A stretch of DNA of 64,000 nt. It comes from Ulva prolifera (lineage: Eukaryota > Chlorophyta > Ulvophyceae > Ulvales > Ulvaceae). The DNA is taken from positions 7,389,985 through 7,453,984 of the forward strand of contig CM041196.1 of the NCBI GenBank assembly GCA_023078555.1, written 5' to 3'. Both the position numbers and the translations under genes were made by a program. The notes below the pieces were generated by a model. The model searched no databases and was not told the DNA's origin. It saw only the letters and a program-made list of their open reading frames with translations. Below are positions 1-11,626 of this stretch, piece after piece; within the stretch, counting starts at the first letter, position 1; every line of letters starts with the position of its first letter.

Positions 1-696
1 AGCTTCGCGGCGCAGGGGCCGTCCGACACGTTCACCAACCCGCTGCACACGCTCGGCTCCTCCCGGCTGTCGCCGCGTGTGACGCTCGGGTCGAGCAAGC
101 TGACGCCCCGCGAGGTCGAGTCGATGCCGATGCAGGCGCCCACGCTGGTGGCCTCCCGGCCGCAGCACAGCAAGGAGTACGGCTCAGCACTGCTGGACCA
201 GCTGCAGGAGGCGCAGCGCGCGTCCAAGCGGCGCGCCGCGTCGTATGCAGATGAGGGGCCCGCCGCCCGGTTCCCCTCGCCGCGCCGCCGGAAGACCGGC
301 CCCCCGAGCAGCCGTGACAAGGTGTGGGACCTGCTGACGGCATACGAGAAGAAGCAGATCCTCGCGGACCACATGAGTGCCGCGGAGGGCACCAAGGCTC
401 TGCTGGAGCGCCGCGCGGAGCAGCTTGGCTGTGAGGTCGTGGACATGACGGATGAAGACGACTGGGACATCGGGTTCCGCCTCACAGAGTGCCGCGCCAC
501 ATCGGAGCCCCTGCCGAAGCCGAAGAACTGCTCAATCTGCCTCCGGTGCGCCTCATGCCAGCCAGAGTCTTCTCGTTGTATGTCACGGCAGGTGATCTGT
601 TCAAGGCACTTGCAGGTGCTCTGTTCATGCGTGGGGGTGAAACATGATGGCAGTCCCGTGCAACAGCAGCTGTATTTGGCGTACAAAGTGAGATAG
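1..696 (+). CDS. 3' part of an unidentified Ser/Pro/Arg-rich protein
   Basis: The frame is open from the first base, so the gene begins to the left of the window. The readable part is low-complexity and probably disordered: Ser/Thr-Pro sites (LTPRE, RFPSPRRRK), then a short helical stretch (VWDLLTAYEKKQIL) and an acidic patch (DMTDEDDWDIGF). The frame stays open to a stop at 694-696, but the last ~50 residues are Cys-rich and look less protein-like, so an intron may begin near 520-590 and the true end may differ. I do not recognise the family. S/T-P sites next to basic runs could be kinase targets; that is inference only. Confidence 0.5.
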   Translation, partial: SFAAQGPSDTFTNPLHTLGSSRLSPRVTLGSSKLTPREVESMPMQAPTLVASRPQHSKEYGSALLDQLQEAQRASKRRAASYADEGPAARFPSPRRRKTGPPSSRDKVWDLLTAYEKKQILADHMSAAEGTKALLERRAEQLGCEVVDMTDEDDWDIGFRLTECRATSEPLPKPKNCSICLRCASCQPESSRCMSRQVICSRHLQVLCSCVGVKHDGSPVQQQLYLAYKVR

Positions 697-2155
697 CTGC
701 GCTGTACCAGTATTCGGGCGCAGCTGTCTCACTTTGGAGTGTCCGACTGGCAGTCCATACGAACCATATTTGCATTGCTGGCTCATTGTGCATGGCATGC
801 AGGAACGGAGTGGTGCTGCACAGGCATAGCTACTACTGCCGTCGGTGTGCGCAGCTCTATCGTGCTATCCACCGAAAGAAGACAACACTGCAGAACGACG
901 GCCAGGGCGGGAGCCAGTAGGCATGTGATTGCCGACATGTCGGCTGGATCTGCCAAGGACTGGAATTGTACTTATGGCACTGGATGATTCGACTGAACAC
1001 AGCAGGGATGTGTATTGTTTATGCAGCTGCTGGCCGTGGTCACCACAGAATGTTGCCTATGATGCGCTTGGAGAGGTGGAAATGCTTGATACGAGCGCAC
1101 GTTCTGCTGGCTTTGGCGCCAGCTCTTCTATTGTTTGTTTGCGTGACCAGGTTGGTTTTTTCCCTATGCCGGGGAGTGCTGCGTCCGAGCTACTCCAGGC
1201 GCTGTCCTCTTAGATGCTCTATCTCATCATCAATATAGGTTTTTTAAATGACGAAACTGCACCAGAGCTCGGCACCACTCGAATGTAGCACTCTGTTGCT
1301 GATCCGCGATGTCATGGCAGTCAAATACTCGTCAGAGATGTGCTCAAAGAATTCATGCGTGGCATATGCTTTCCAAGTGCGTTGCTCTATCACTGCGACC
1401 TCAGCCCAGGAGCATCCGAACGTGTGATGCTATTCGCGCGGCCCTAAGGATGAAGGAGGCGACAGGTAACAAGGCAGTCTGTATCCGAACTCCAATCACT
1501 TTGTTCATGCTGGGACACTCGCGTCGTGGCGTGTCCCGTGCCATAGGGAGGGTAAACCTCTGCCGCGCTGACCATCCAAATGCATTGTCCCTTCGCTGCG
1601 ATCGTGCGCTGTAGCGCAAGCACTGCATCACAGAGACTCCTGAAACAAATCAGACACTACTTTTCTGACATATGTTCCACTGTTAGTCTGGTAGCAAAAG
1701 AAAACGCGTCAGACGCGCGTTTGTGGTTTCTTCTCCTGTGCGCTTGCCTCATAACTGAACATCGAGCAGTCGCTCCCGTGCCCACCTCGTACTTCAAAGA
1801 TCTACCCGCTGAGCTGTTGAAAGCGCTGTGTACGCTGACGAGCATAGTGGGCGTTACTGGAAATGGCTTTGTGATGTCTCGCATTCAGGTACCGAGGCAG
1901 TGGATGGCATTCACTGCTAACTAGGCTATCAGCAGTAGTTGGTGATTTCAACTACAAGGTGCGTCCTGTGGATAGGGGTCCCAGCTGCGCTATTCGTCAT
2001 GCCTGACGAGGTCCTTTTTGCCGGACTTCTTGTGTCGCTTCTGTTTCGGAGACCGCAATGAGGCATTTCCAGTGTTTTGCATGAGTTTTCAACCTGTAAG
2101 GTGGTTGTCATTGCATCCTGTGCAATTCATGCGGACAGTGAATGTAGGAGCGCTG
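697..2155. other. Stretch without a recognised gene
   Basis: Several short open frames exist on both strands, but none has recognisable domains or convincing exon boundaries. Part of it may be the 3' UTR or last introns of the gene to the left, and the last few hundred bases are probably promoter, or 5' exon and intron, of the MUB gene. Confidence 0.3.
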
Positions 2156-2668
2156 ATGGCAGGTGAAGGTATGGATAAGCCGTACAAACTGCGTTTCCGG
2201 CATTTGAGTGGAGATGTGGGTCCCCTCACGTTTCAAGAAAATAGCACCGTGTTGGCGATGAAGAACCAGATATGGGAGGACTGGCCAACAGAAGAGCCTC
2301 TCAGTTCATTGGTGTGCTTCGTACACCATGCAAACATGCAGCTTCATTGAAACATAGACATTGCATTCAAGCATTTTGACGTGATCAGCCAGCAGCAGAA
2401 GTGGGCCATCTGTTTCATGTCAAATATGATCATCTAATGTGGTATGCAGAAGCCTGAAAGCATTCAGTACTTGCGTATTATGTACCAAGGCAAGATCCTC
2501 CAAGACATGCAAACAATATCGGACTTGAAGCAGCTGCCAGGTGAAATCGTTCCAGACAGACTGGTCACTCTGCATCTGGTGATCGCACCACCGGGGCAGC
2601 TGACAGGGACTACAAGTCGCAGAAAAACCAATGACAATGCGGAACCCTCATGTTGCTGCATTCAATGA
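2156..2668 (+). CDS. MUB: Membrane-anchored ubiquitin-fold protein (MUB)
   Basis: Two exons, 2156-2311 and 2450-2668, join in phase to give about 124 residues. MUBs are ubiquitin-like proteins that are prenylated, sit at the plasma membrane, and in plants recruit group VI E2 ubiquitin-conjugating enzymes. Exon 1 has the family's first strands (YKLRFRHLSGDVGPLTF) and the helix with its tryptophan (QIWEDWPTEEP); exon 2 continues with YLRIMYQGKIL and VTLHLVIAPPG. The protein ends SCCCIQ: a CaaX box (C-C-I-Q, the terminal Gln favouring farnesyl) with adjacent cysteines that may be palmitoylated. There is no C-terminal GG, as expected. The start at 2156 is the first Met in frame; an upstream exon is possible because the ATG lies beside a possible splice acceptor (gatggcag). 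Confidence 0.85.
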
Positions 2669-3737
2669 CGCTCGTATGAATTTAAGCATAATCAACAGGG
2701 GCGATGTTAGCATGTTGCCCTGTCTCTTGTTGGGACTTCTAGGGTACAGATTCAGCGGTGCATGATGGTTCCTCCAGGTATGGGGACCATTCTTTCTGGC
2801 CAGTGTTTGTCTGATGAATCGGTAGAGGTTTTCATTTCATGCTGATGCAGATGTCTGTTTGTGCATTTGGTCCACGTCGCTATGGCTCAGCATCAGCGCA
2901 GCACGTCCATTGACGTCGTAGTGTGTCTCGAATGTCATGGACATCGAGATCTATCAGTGCTTATAGCGTTCTTGCTCTAGGTAGTATGGGACTGATAACG
3001 ATGCCGCGTTACATTGTCACCCCACCTGTGTTACGTTGTAATTCTTTGCGTAGGCACAGAGACTCATCCGACATGCTCGGGAGCGCCATGTCCAGGCACC
3101 AATTTACTGAGGACTTCTGCCGTGACAATGGCAGTTATTTAGCCTGGCATTTCTGCCATCAGGCTTTGCATGTTGCTGTTGATCAAGTATTGTATGCTTC
3201 TGCCATCGTGACATGTATAGTTGTCCTCCTACGAGGAATGTCTCGCAGTTCGGTCGCGGAAACAAGCGGACTGTGCAGCTCTGTAGCTGCCTGACACAGC
3301 CTTCACACATCGGCGATCACCCAGCCTCCACGGCGAATGAGGAAGTATACATGGACGAGCGTGCGCGCCTTCTATGCGTAGTGTGGGGCACGCGGTGGCG
3401 ATTTGTGCGAGCCAGGACCCGGCGCTGAGTTTGAACGCATGCGCCTGTAGACACACACAGCAACTCTGTCGCGGATTGACCGCTCCGACTTCCGCATAGG
3501 AGGGACGTCCACGTTGGACACGATAACATTTTCAGTGGAGTCCGGGCTGGCTGTTTCTTTTGAATCATTCGGCTGATCGGAATTCAAACCTCCATGTTCG
3601 CGACGTCCGCATGTCTCCCATCTTATCGGGGCTGATCTTAACGCGAAGCATTGGATGTTTTTTTGGCGGGAATCAGACTTCAGCCTTGATACGATCATTT
3701 TCTACCGGCGTTGAGGTGGGGTGTGCTTTTCTTCGGG
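2669..3737. other. Intergenic region upstream of the hydratase gene
   Basis: No supported gene. A reverse-strand frame at about 3372-3698 is open for some 100 codons with a hydrophilic Arg/Ser-rich product, but it shows no known domain and I do not call it. The region should hold the promoter of the MaoC/POLD3 pair. Confidence 0.3.
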
Positions 3738-4257
3738 ATGAGACCTCTGTTGCGATCGTTAAGAGCCACTGCCCGACTTGGCAGTATTTGTGCGTGCAGA
3801 ACAGTCCATCATCTGAGGCGATCTTTCTCTCAACTGGACATTGATCGTTTCGTGTCGTTGACGGGAGACTCCAATCCGATCCATACCAGCACAGCGCGGG
3901 AACCCATTGTTCCCGGCCTGTTGGCAAGCTCCCTCTTCCCAGCTCTCATCGGAAGCAGATACCCTGGGGTTGTATATGCGAAACAGGATCTGAAGTTTGT
4001 TCGCCCCATAGCGGTAAGCCCCGCTACGACAGATGCCTCAGGCCCACTGTGACCTACGCTACAACGCAATTTTACAATTGTGTGTGCAGGTAGACCAGCC
4101 CGTACTTGTTTCTGTCAAGGTACTGCAGGTTTCACGCCGGACTGTTCGCTGGGATACGTTGCTGCATCTGCATGATGGCAGTGTTGCCATAGAAGGACAA
4201 GCTCTATCAGTGTTTCGTCCCAAACATCATGTCGACATCGACGGCGGGCATCTCTGA
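3738..4257 (+). CDS. MaoC-type (R)-3-hydroxyacyl dehydratase, probably mitochondrial
   Basis: Two exons, 3738-4013 (donor gtaagc) and 4090-4257 (acceptor gtgtgcag), encode about 147 residues. The family dehydrates (R)-3-hydroxyacyl thioesters in mitochondrial fatty-acid synthesis or (R)-enoyl-CoA hydration. The hydratase-2 signature is visible: FSQLDIDRFVSLTGDSNPIH contains the catalytic Asp and His, followed by IVPGLLASSLFPALIG and the strand QDLKFVRPI. The second exon completes the hot-dog fold (VLVSVKVLQVSRRTVRWDTL). The first ~28 residues (MRPLLRSLRATARLG...) are Arg-rich without acidic residues, like a mitochondrial presequence. 3738 is the first ATG in this frame. The last 29 bases overlap the proposed POLD3 start in another frame. 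The exact physiological substrate cannot be told from sequence. Confidence 0.85.
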
Positions 4258-6934
4258 TGCTGTACATGCTCGCATTTTCGACCAAAAGAAGCCAGTGACA
4301 GCACGCTGGATCTGCTATGAGCACATGTGCAACATGTGCACAGCTCAAGCACTGCTCCAACAGCTACTGAAGGACCATGGAAGCAATGTCACCGTCACAC
4401 GCCTGATTGACGGTGAGCCCCTCGCGCATTTCTCTGTCACCTGGCTGCTGACATGTTTCCTGTCCATGTCAGCTTGATGCCCAGCACTCGCTGGTCAGAT
4501 TACAGTGAGTACCGGCAGTCCCTGTGAAGCGCTTTCGTCAGCACCGCTCTGTCAGACAGTGCATGCTTCATCTTGCTAGGCGATTTGTAGGTGAATTCAA
4601 AGATAGTGGGCATCGCAGAGTGAGCATGGTGTCCGATGAAAAGGCTCAGCAGCTCCGCGACACAATGTCCAACGTCATATGTGATCAGATCTATGGGGTC
4701 GCGCCTGCAATGGGCTCTGCAGATCCGACATCGCTCATATCTGCGGACGTCGAGCAAGCCCGTGTGATGATGTCGGCGCTGCTCAGCAGCACAGCCTCTG
4801 CACAGGTGTGACTAGTTATGATCTGTGGTCCAGCTGGCTTTCCGTTGTCTGCTGCTGCGCAGCTCGTTGCATTCATTCTGTTGGAAGCGACTTGTTGATG
4901 GCCTGGGATTTGGTGACATACCGTGGCTGCATGTGCTGCGCCCCACCCGAGCATGCATGCAGGCACAAGCGTTTGCAGACAATGCATGCAGCATGGTGAA
5001 AGGCAGCCCGTGTGCACGCAAGCGGGGGCCGCCTGTGGGAGCGACAGCTGGCCCTGCGCTTCCTCCCAGGCCCAAAGCAAAGTCTGCTCCCGCTCGAGAA
5101 GGGGCGCAGCCTGCCAAGGCCGCGGCTGCAGTAGGCAGTGTGAAATCACCAGCCAGGGCTGCATCGGTGGCTACTGTAGCAACTAAAGCGGGTGTGAGCC
5201 ATCTGCTTGACACCTGCCGGCTATTGCCATGTGCGTGGAGGCTTCATGGGCAAGTCTGTGCCCGCTGGGCTGCTCGACCGTCAGTGAAGCAGGATGAGCG
5301 ATGGCAGGGTCAGACTTACCACTGGCTGCCTAGTTGCTCCTTGAGGCTCCTCAGCGAATGCCGCAAATGTGGCTGTATCCGTCCGTGCCCGCAGCAGATC
5401 TCCTGCCTGTGCAAAGCCATGCATTCGTACACGTGGCGGCAGTTTCTGGGTGACAGGTCAAAGAGCGTGTTGGACATACATGTGCAGAATCCGCTTCAAA
5501 AGAGCAGCCCCAAGCAGCGTCCAAACCATCACCTGCAGCACCTGCAGCAAAGAAAGGCGGTGCTCTCGCCGCCTCGTTCGGGAAAGCTCCTCCCAAAAAG
5601 CCGAAAGCCGACAGGGCTGCCGCAGCCAAGGAGGACGCAACCAAGGCGGAGCCTGCTGTCAAGGCTGAGGTAGAAACTCCTGTACAGCCTGTGCCCGAGA
5701 AGATTCCACCGACTGTGGCCAAGCCGGCAAGCAAACGAAAAGGCAAAGCTCAGGTGTGTTCCTTGACCGATCACAGCCTGTTGGCAGCGCAAGTATTTGA
5801 TGCTCTGCCGGGGTGTCAACCCGGGCACAAATGACCATGGCCTCTGTCAGGTGGAATGAGGTCATCTTCGATGTATTCTACTGGTAGCCTTTTCACTTGC
5901 ACGTACCTTCATCATGCTCTTGTCTGCTCACGGGTTCGAGCGGTGATGTTCAGATTTTGGACTCGGATGATGAGGGGGGGCCTCGGTCCAGTAGCGAGTC
6001 ACCGTTGCCATCACGGCCATTGCAGGCCAAGCGGCCAGCCCAAATCATTGACGACGATTCAGAAGACGACTTCGTTGCACCAGCACAGCCAGCAGCTGGA
6101 CCAGGTAATGCTCTGATGGCATGGCCCGTCCACAAGCACATTCTTCTTCAAGGCTTTCCCATCACATGTACTTTGCACCTGCGAAAGTTGAGTTGACTTT
6201 TGATTGCGTACTGTATACATCCGTTCTGCACGTGGCTTGTGATCATGACCTCCATGAACAGCTTGACGCGATGCCGCCAGGTTGTCATGCATGTGAAAGT
6301 GAAGATGTAGCTGGACATGCAGCGGCCAAGCGTGAGCCGAAGCCAGAGGTTGATAAGAAGCCTGCGAAAAAAGCGAAGGCAGCTCCTGCAAAGGCCGCTA
6401 AAGCTTCCAACGTGAAGGCTGAGAAGCAGCATGAGCCGTCAGAGGTGGTTGTGGCAGAAGCAGAAGAGCCAGTGTCAGACCCTCCAGAACAGGCTCCTGC
6501 GGCTGCGGAGGTGATGTCTGACCGGTCCAACCACCAGGAAGTGACGACACGGGAGCACCCCGAGTATGGCATGCCTCCACATCCAGATGCAGAAATCACG
6601 GTGGTGGGTAGCAAGGCTTTTTGGGAGTACATCGACGACAAGGGTGCCGAGGTCTCGGTGGTGTGCTTATGGAGCACTTACTTTGTCACACTTTGTGCTC
6701 GTGCTGTACTGGAGCATTGTTGGCGTGCAGGTGGCCATTGCAAAGCATGCAAGGGCGAATAAGGCGGCTCCGGTCAAACAGGAGGCGACACATGCAAAGC
6801 GGCCCCAGCCAGACACACAGCATCCTGGCACTGGAGCATTGGAGAAACCGGCAAAAAAGACAAAAGGATCAGGCAAGAATGCAAAGGCAGCTTCTGGCGC
6901 TGGTGACATCCGGTCCATGTTCGGGAGAAAGTAG
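4229..6934 (+). CDS. POLD3: DNA polymerase delta subunit 3-like (POLD3/p66)
   Basis: Accessory subunit that tethers Pol delta to PCNA at the replication fork. Approximate exons: 4229-4412, 4473-4504, 4619-4805, 4963-5191, 5488-5753, 5954-6104, 6323-6510, one near 6590-6660, and about 6730-6934. The first exon matches the family's winged-helix start (IFDQKKPVTARWICYEH, then LLQQLLKDHGSNVTVTRLI). The middle is Lys/Ala/Pro-rich and disordered, with AKKGGALAASFGKAPP resembling the internal PCNA-contact segment, an acidic SDDE/DDDSEDD region and YIDDKGAEV, a conserved late motif. The C-terminus GDIRSMFGRK is a degenerate PIP box exactly where POLD3 proteins carry theirs. The join of exons 1 and 2 is not in phase with the sites I could see, so that boundary is unsure. 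Fungal Cdc27/Pol32 is the alternative family name. Confidence 0.75.
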
Positions 6935-6970
6935 GCACCGCAAACACTCGTGCCTCACACCGCACACATT

Positions 6971-6975
6971 TGTAA
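6971..6975 (+). terminator. TGTAA polyadenylation signal after POLD3
   Basis: TGTAA lies 36 nt after the stop codon, the usual spacing of the green-algal poly(A) signal. From here to 7366 I see no gene; the stretch is probably the 3' flanks of POLD3 and of the converging coiled-coil gene. Confidence 0.6.
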
Positions 6976-7366
6976 TACTATTGTTTTCATGTTGCTGTCC
7001 ATAAGCTTGGTTGCAATTATTTCTACTACCCATTGAGCGAAAATCTCTCTGCTCAATGACATCCCCAAGTGCAGACAACATGAACCAGCGAATATACCCT
7101 TGACTGCACGTGTCATGAAGAAATCGTAATTGTACCTAAAGGCAATGGGCCTGTGGGACATCGTCATGTACTGTCCCACAGGGAAAAGTGAGCTAATATT
7201 TACCCGCTGGCCGCTTATGGTTCCTCAGTAGTGTGTATGCCATCACCAGTTCGTGGATCTTGCAAGCAACGACTGATGCACTCCCCGATGGTGGCCCGCT
7301 GACTCATATGCATGCCTAATTGCAGGCAGCAACACCCGCCGCCTCCTTCTGACGAGTGATCAAGAG

Positions 7367-10300
7367 TCAGTGCCTGCACAGATGCACAGCAGTCCAAGCA
7401 TGTTTTCCTTTCAGCTGGACTGCAGCCAACGCAGGGAGGCGCGTCACACCCGCAAAAGCCAGCGCAGGTGACACAGATCCGAAGCCGCCACTGTTCTCTT
7501 GCCCAAGGCTAGCAAGGTCATCACAGGGCACATTCGCGGCAGCGGCCTCACTGTTCGTGAAGTCCAGCTCTCGCCTTACATCACACCCGTTGGGCTGGGA
7601 GGATGTCCCCGTCTGAGCGGGAGGTGTTGCCGAGACCTGGCCCAGTGTCGGCGTCTTCGCGCTGGGTGTCCTGACACTCGCAAACGCGACACTGGCCGGC
7701 GTGCCCCCGGACCGCAACAGCTGCACCTTTAAGCTCCTGTGCGCAGTCTCCAACTGCGACAGTTTTGAGGACTGTTCTTCATACCTGCACAACACCCCGC
7801 CATGCAGAACAGACATTCCATCACAGGGGTTGCCCGTGGGCCATCCAGTCGCTACAAAAACAAGGGGTACAGCAGGGCTCTTGTTCGTGTCAGCATGGTG
7901 ACAACCAGACTGTGCTTTGCTACCAGACTACCGTCACAGCTGAACCCCAGCATCTGAGCACACCTCCTGTGCCAGTACTGAGCACTGTCCTGGGCGGTCG
8001 CGCCCTTGCCAGATCGCGCACTGTGGGCAGGGCTTGCGTCGGAGCCCATCCGAGGCTGAGACATCGCCGTCTTTGGGGTCAGGGGGCTGCGCGACGGCGG
8101 CCGATGCGCAGACGGGGCCGGCGTCAGCATGGTCCGCTTCGCCACCCGCGCGATGTCGTCCCCGTTACCCACAGCTTGCAGCTGCCTCTTCATCCGTTGG
8201 ATGTGGGCGTGCACCTGGCTTCCGGGGGTGCCTGATGGCGCCCCTGCACAAGTAGGTGCCATCATGGCCCCCCTTATGATCCATTCGCACCACACCGCAG
8301 AGGCCAATTCTGCCACAAACACTGCGCAGCGTGAACCGGGGTCATACCACGGGTCATGCCCTCCAGCTCGGCCAGCTTGCTGGCAAAGTGCTGCTGCTCA
8401 GAGATGAGTGCAGACTTCGCCTCTTCGCGCTTGCCACGTTCCTCCTTCAGCTGCGACCTGGCGTCTCCCAGCTCCCGTTTCACCTGCAGGGGCCCTGATA
8501 CTGGCTGCAAGGACCAGACAGTCTGCAGCAGCACTGCACGCTGTGCCGGCCTGCAGCTGCCACTTGATCACAAGCCCAGGTATGTTCAGATGCATGCGGT
8601 GTGCGCCGCCGTCCCTGCACTGCGCCGTTGCCACAGCAGATGTGATCTGACAGCCCTGCGTCGCTGAAAGTATGGACCCCTGGCATGCTGCTGCACAGAT
8701 ACCGGGCTTGCTGCACTCCACCAAGGTCCGCAGCCTATAAATATATAAGGCTGCTCTACCGGCTGAGGGTGCGCACTGCAGTCAGCTCAGCCTCCAGGGC
8801 GAGGCACTTTTCCCGGACCGCCGCGTAGTTCCGGCCGCCGCCGGAGTTCGGGGCAGCGAGGAGGTGGTGCGCAGCGGAGGTGCGGGCGATGTCGAGCTCG
8901 GCGACGCGGCCGCGCAGGTCGCCCACTTCGCTCTCCAGCTTGCTCACCGTCCGCCGGGCCTCCTCCCGCTCCTTCGCCGTCTGCGCGCTGCATCGCTGCA
9001 TCTCCACCATGTCCCGCTGCAAGACACTCTTCTGATTGTATGCATGCAAATGGAGGTAGCCGTGTCCACAGGGGCATAGACGACGCCGGCGCTGAAAGCT
9101 GAATTGGGGTATGCCGCAACGGAACGATTCGTCTAGGTTGGCGATGTTGTCAGGGAGAGCACCTGCTGCTGTGCTGGGCACTTGCCAATGTATGTCCACA
9201 CAAGGGCCAACGGCGCTGGAGGTACTGGCAGCAGCTACAGTGGCCTAGAGCCGCAAACCACGCCTCGGGCCGAATGTGCATGGACGGCTCATCATGCCGC
9301 TCCCTGACGCGGCATGATGAGCAGCACCAGACATGCAGTGTTCCCCGCGTGCAGTGGAATTGCAGCTGGAATGCATGCACATGCAGACAGCCGAGGAAGG
9401 ATGGCGGGTGGGGGGCCTGACCTCTAGCCTTGCAGCTTCAGCCTTGGCGGCCGCGGCACCCTGCTCAGCGGCCTCCTTGTCTGTGGACAGCTTTGACAGC
9501 TTCGCCTCAAGCTTTTCCTGCAGCTTGGACGTCTTGCTGATTGCGTCCGCACCGCGGCGGATCTTCTCGTTGAGGTTCTCTCGCTCCCGTTCCAGCTCGG
9601 CTGAGGCAGACTTGAGCTCGCTGATTGAGCGTTCAGCGTCCGCTAGCTACAAACAACTCGTGAGGCTGACTTATGTACCACCCGGCACAAAATTCCGCAC
9701 AACACACCCTTGCCTGTCAGGTGTAAGATATGATGGAGCGTTTATGTGGACCATGAACGCCAGGGACAGCTTACTGATGGTGCAGTACCATCCCATGGCA
9801 CATACTGTGACTGTGGAATAGGTAGATGCGCACATCTGTCAAGACCTTGGCCATTGCGTGCTCATGCGCTGTTGCAGCCGCTGCTGCATCCTCCTGATGC
9901 TTGGCTAGCGCAGTCTGCATGTTTGTAAATGCAGCATCATGCGCCTCGCTGCTCACCTTGCCTTTCACAACCTACACCAACACAGTGGCATTAGATCCCA
10001 AGTCTAAATCCTTCAATGGCAGGTAAAGGCCATAGTACAGCACCTGTGCACGAACGTCGTCCACTTCGGATGCTGCAGCTGAAAGCTGAGACTTCAAGGC
10101 AGCTGCCTCGGCTTCACTTTCTTGCAGTCGACTCTGCAGGCTCTGGCAGTGCTGCTCTAGCTGTTCCTTGGCCTCGACGACAGCGTCGTGAGACTTCTTG
10201 TCAATCCTTGCATTGCTGTCAAGCGCAGCCATAGCCTGCACGGCCATGCCTGGTGCAGCCTGCTGGGGTCGCAACGCATGACTGTGGAGATGCCATTGAG

Positions 10301-11626
10301 ATGTCATTGGCTCATGGCCCGACCACTGGACACGCACCTGCAGCTGAGACTCGAGAGCGAGCTTTTCACGGTTGACAGCAGCCAGCTTGGCATCCTTTGC
10401 ATCCAGAGATGCCTGCTGCTTGTCGGAGTCACATCTCCGTTCCTTCAATTCCCTGGTGGCATCGTCACAGGCCTCCTCAAGCTGTTGCAGCTTCTTCTGG
10501 GCCGCCGCGCGCTCGGCCATCAACAGATTCTCCCTGCAACTCTTCCATACGTTCATTGGACAGTGAATATGAGCTAGGGTTCCAGTCCTGCGGCACATGA
10601 AGCTGTGGGAAACGTGATTCAGGGGAGAGGATGGGTGCTCACAAGCTCAAGACTTTAGCTTTCAGGCTCTCCATTGTGCTCATACGGTTGTCAGTGTCCA
10701 GCTGACCGTTGTGAACTTTTGCTTCAAATGTTGCAAGCTGTGCCTGCTGCGCTTCAAGACTGTGCTGAACGGAAACGAGCTCTTCACTAAGCTCGCTGAT
10801 TTCTTTTCCGCGCTCGCTTTGTGCAGCCTTAAAGGTTCTCTCAGCGAAGCTTGCTGTGCTATTTGCTCTTGCAATCTGAATCTCCAATTCCTGCATAGAT
10901 CAGTCGCTGAGCTCGCAGCGTCTCTGCTGTGCGAGATCGTCGCTCGGTACAGCTGAGGCACAGTTGCGCATGCCGAGCAAGTGCTGCTCAGGCTCGAGCA
11001 ACGACGAACCTTTTTGCGCGTCAGAACTTCTTGGAGCTCTTTCGATGTGTGGTATGCGCGCGCCTTCTCCTGCTGCAGCAGGTCTTCTTGCTGCTGAAGC
11101 TCTCTGTTCTTTGCCTCGACCTGAGACGACAAACTGAACGCGTACTCGCTCTTCTGTTTCAGGAGCTGCATATGGGGGGTATGTGACACAGTGAATTGTC
11201 TTATCGCGTGATGAGCATGCACAATAACGCTCACAGGTAACCACCTTATTTAGCTTGTTATTCTGATCTTCCAGCTCATTCAAAAATTTTCCGCGGCCTG
11301 CGAGCTCCTGCAAATCAATCGAGGTAGCTTACTTTAACCGTTTAATTCATTTATTCTTCACATTTGGCTCTCCCCGGGCTGTGGCGTACCTGCTCGGCTA
11401 TTTCCCTGTCGCGACGTTGCTGCGCGAGCTCACGTTTTGTGGCTATCAGCGTACTATCAAGATTGTCCATTTGCACCGTCTTCTGTTTGAGCTGGGCTTC
11501 GAGCTGCATGTCTTGCATGCTTATATACTGATCGTGTCGAAGGCGCGAGCCTGCCTGGGGAAGGACAACCACCTCAGCGGACATGCGCACCTTGCTAACG
11601 CTCGTTGAGTTACTGAAAATATTCAT
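7367..11626 (-). CDS. Long coiled-coil protein, function unknown
   Basis: A reverse-strand gene of about a dozen exons. It begins at an ATG at 11626 (MNIFSNSTSVSK) and runs through heptad-rich exons at roughly 11590-11390, 11310-11245, 11170-11010, 10895-10645, 10535-10340, 10230-10045, 9960-9840, 9645-9420, 9035-8760 and 8490-8340. Typical segments are LQQQEDLLQQEKARAYHTSK, ELSEELVSVQHSLEAQQAQL and AKEREEARRTVSKLESEVGD. The C-terminal 8240-7367 part is Ser/Pro/Thr-rich and probably disordered (PSAHRPPSRSPLTPKTAMSQ), with one more short coil (YEEQSSKLSQLETAHRSL). No motor head, SMC ATPase motif or membrane segment is visible. The architecture resembles golgins and centrosomal or cytoskeletal scaffold proteins, but I cannot assign one. 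Exon boundaries are approximate. It is head-to-head with the Sfi1-repeat gene. Confidence 0.65.
9287..9322. repeat. Perfect 14-bp inverted repeat (hairpin) inside an intron
   Basis: GCTCATCATGCCGC at 9287-9300 is followed, after an 8-base loop, by its exact reverse complement at 9309-9322. It lies between coding exons of the coiled-coil gene, so it is probably intronic. No transposase or terminal-repeat context was seen around it. Confidence 0.85.

Noticed and set aside
8737-8751. TATAAATATATAAGG, a TATA-box-like sequence
   Set aside because: It lies inside the coiled-coil gene between coding exons and is not at a sensible distance from any start codon, so I do not call a promoter.
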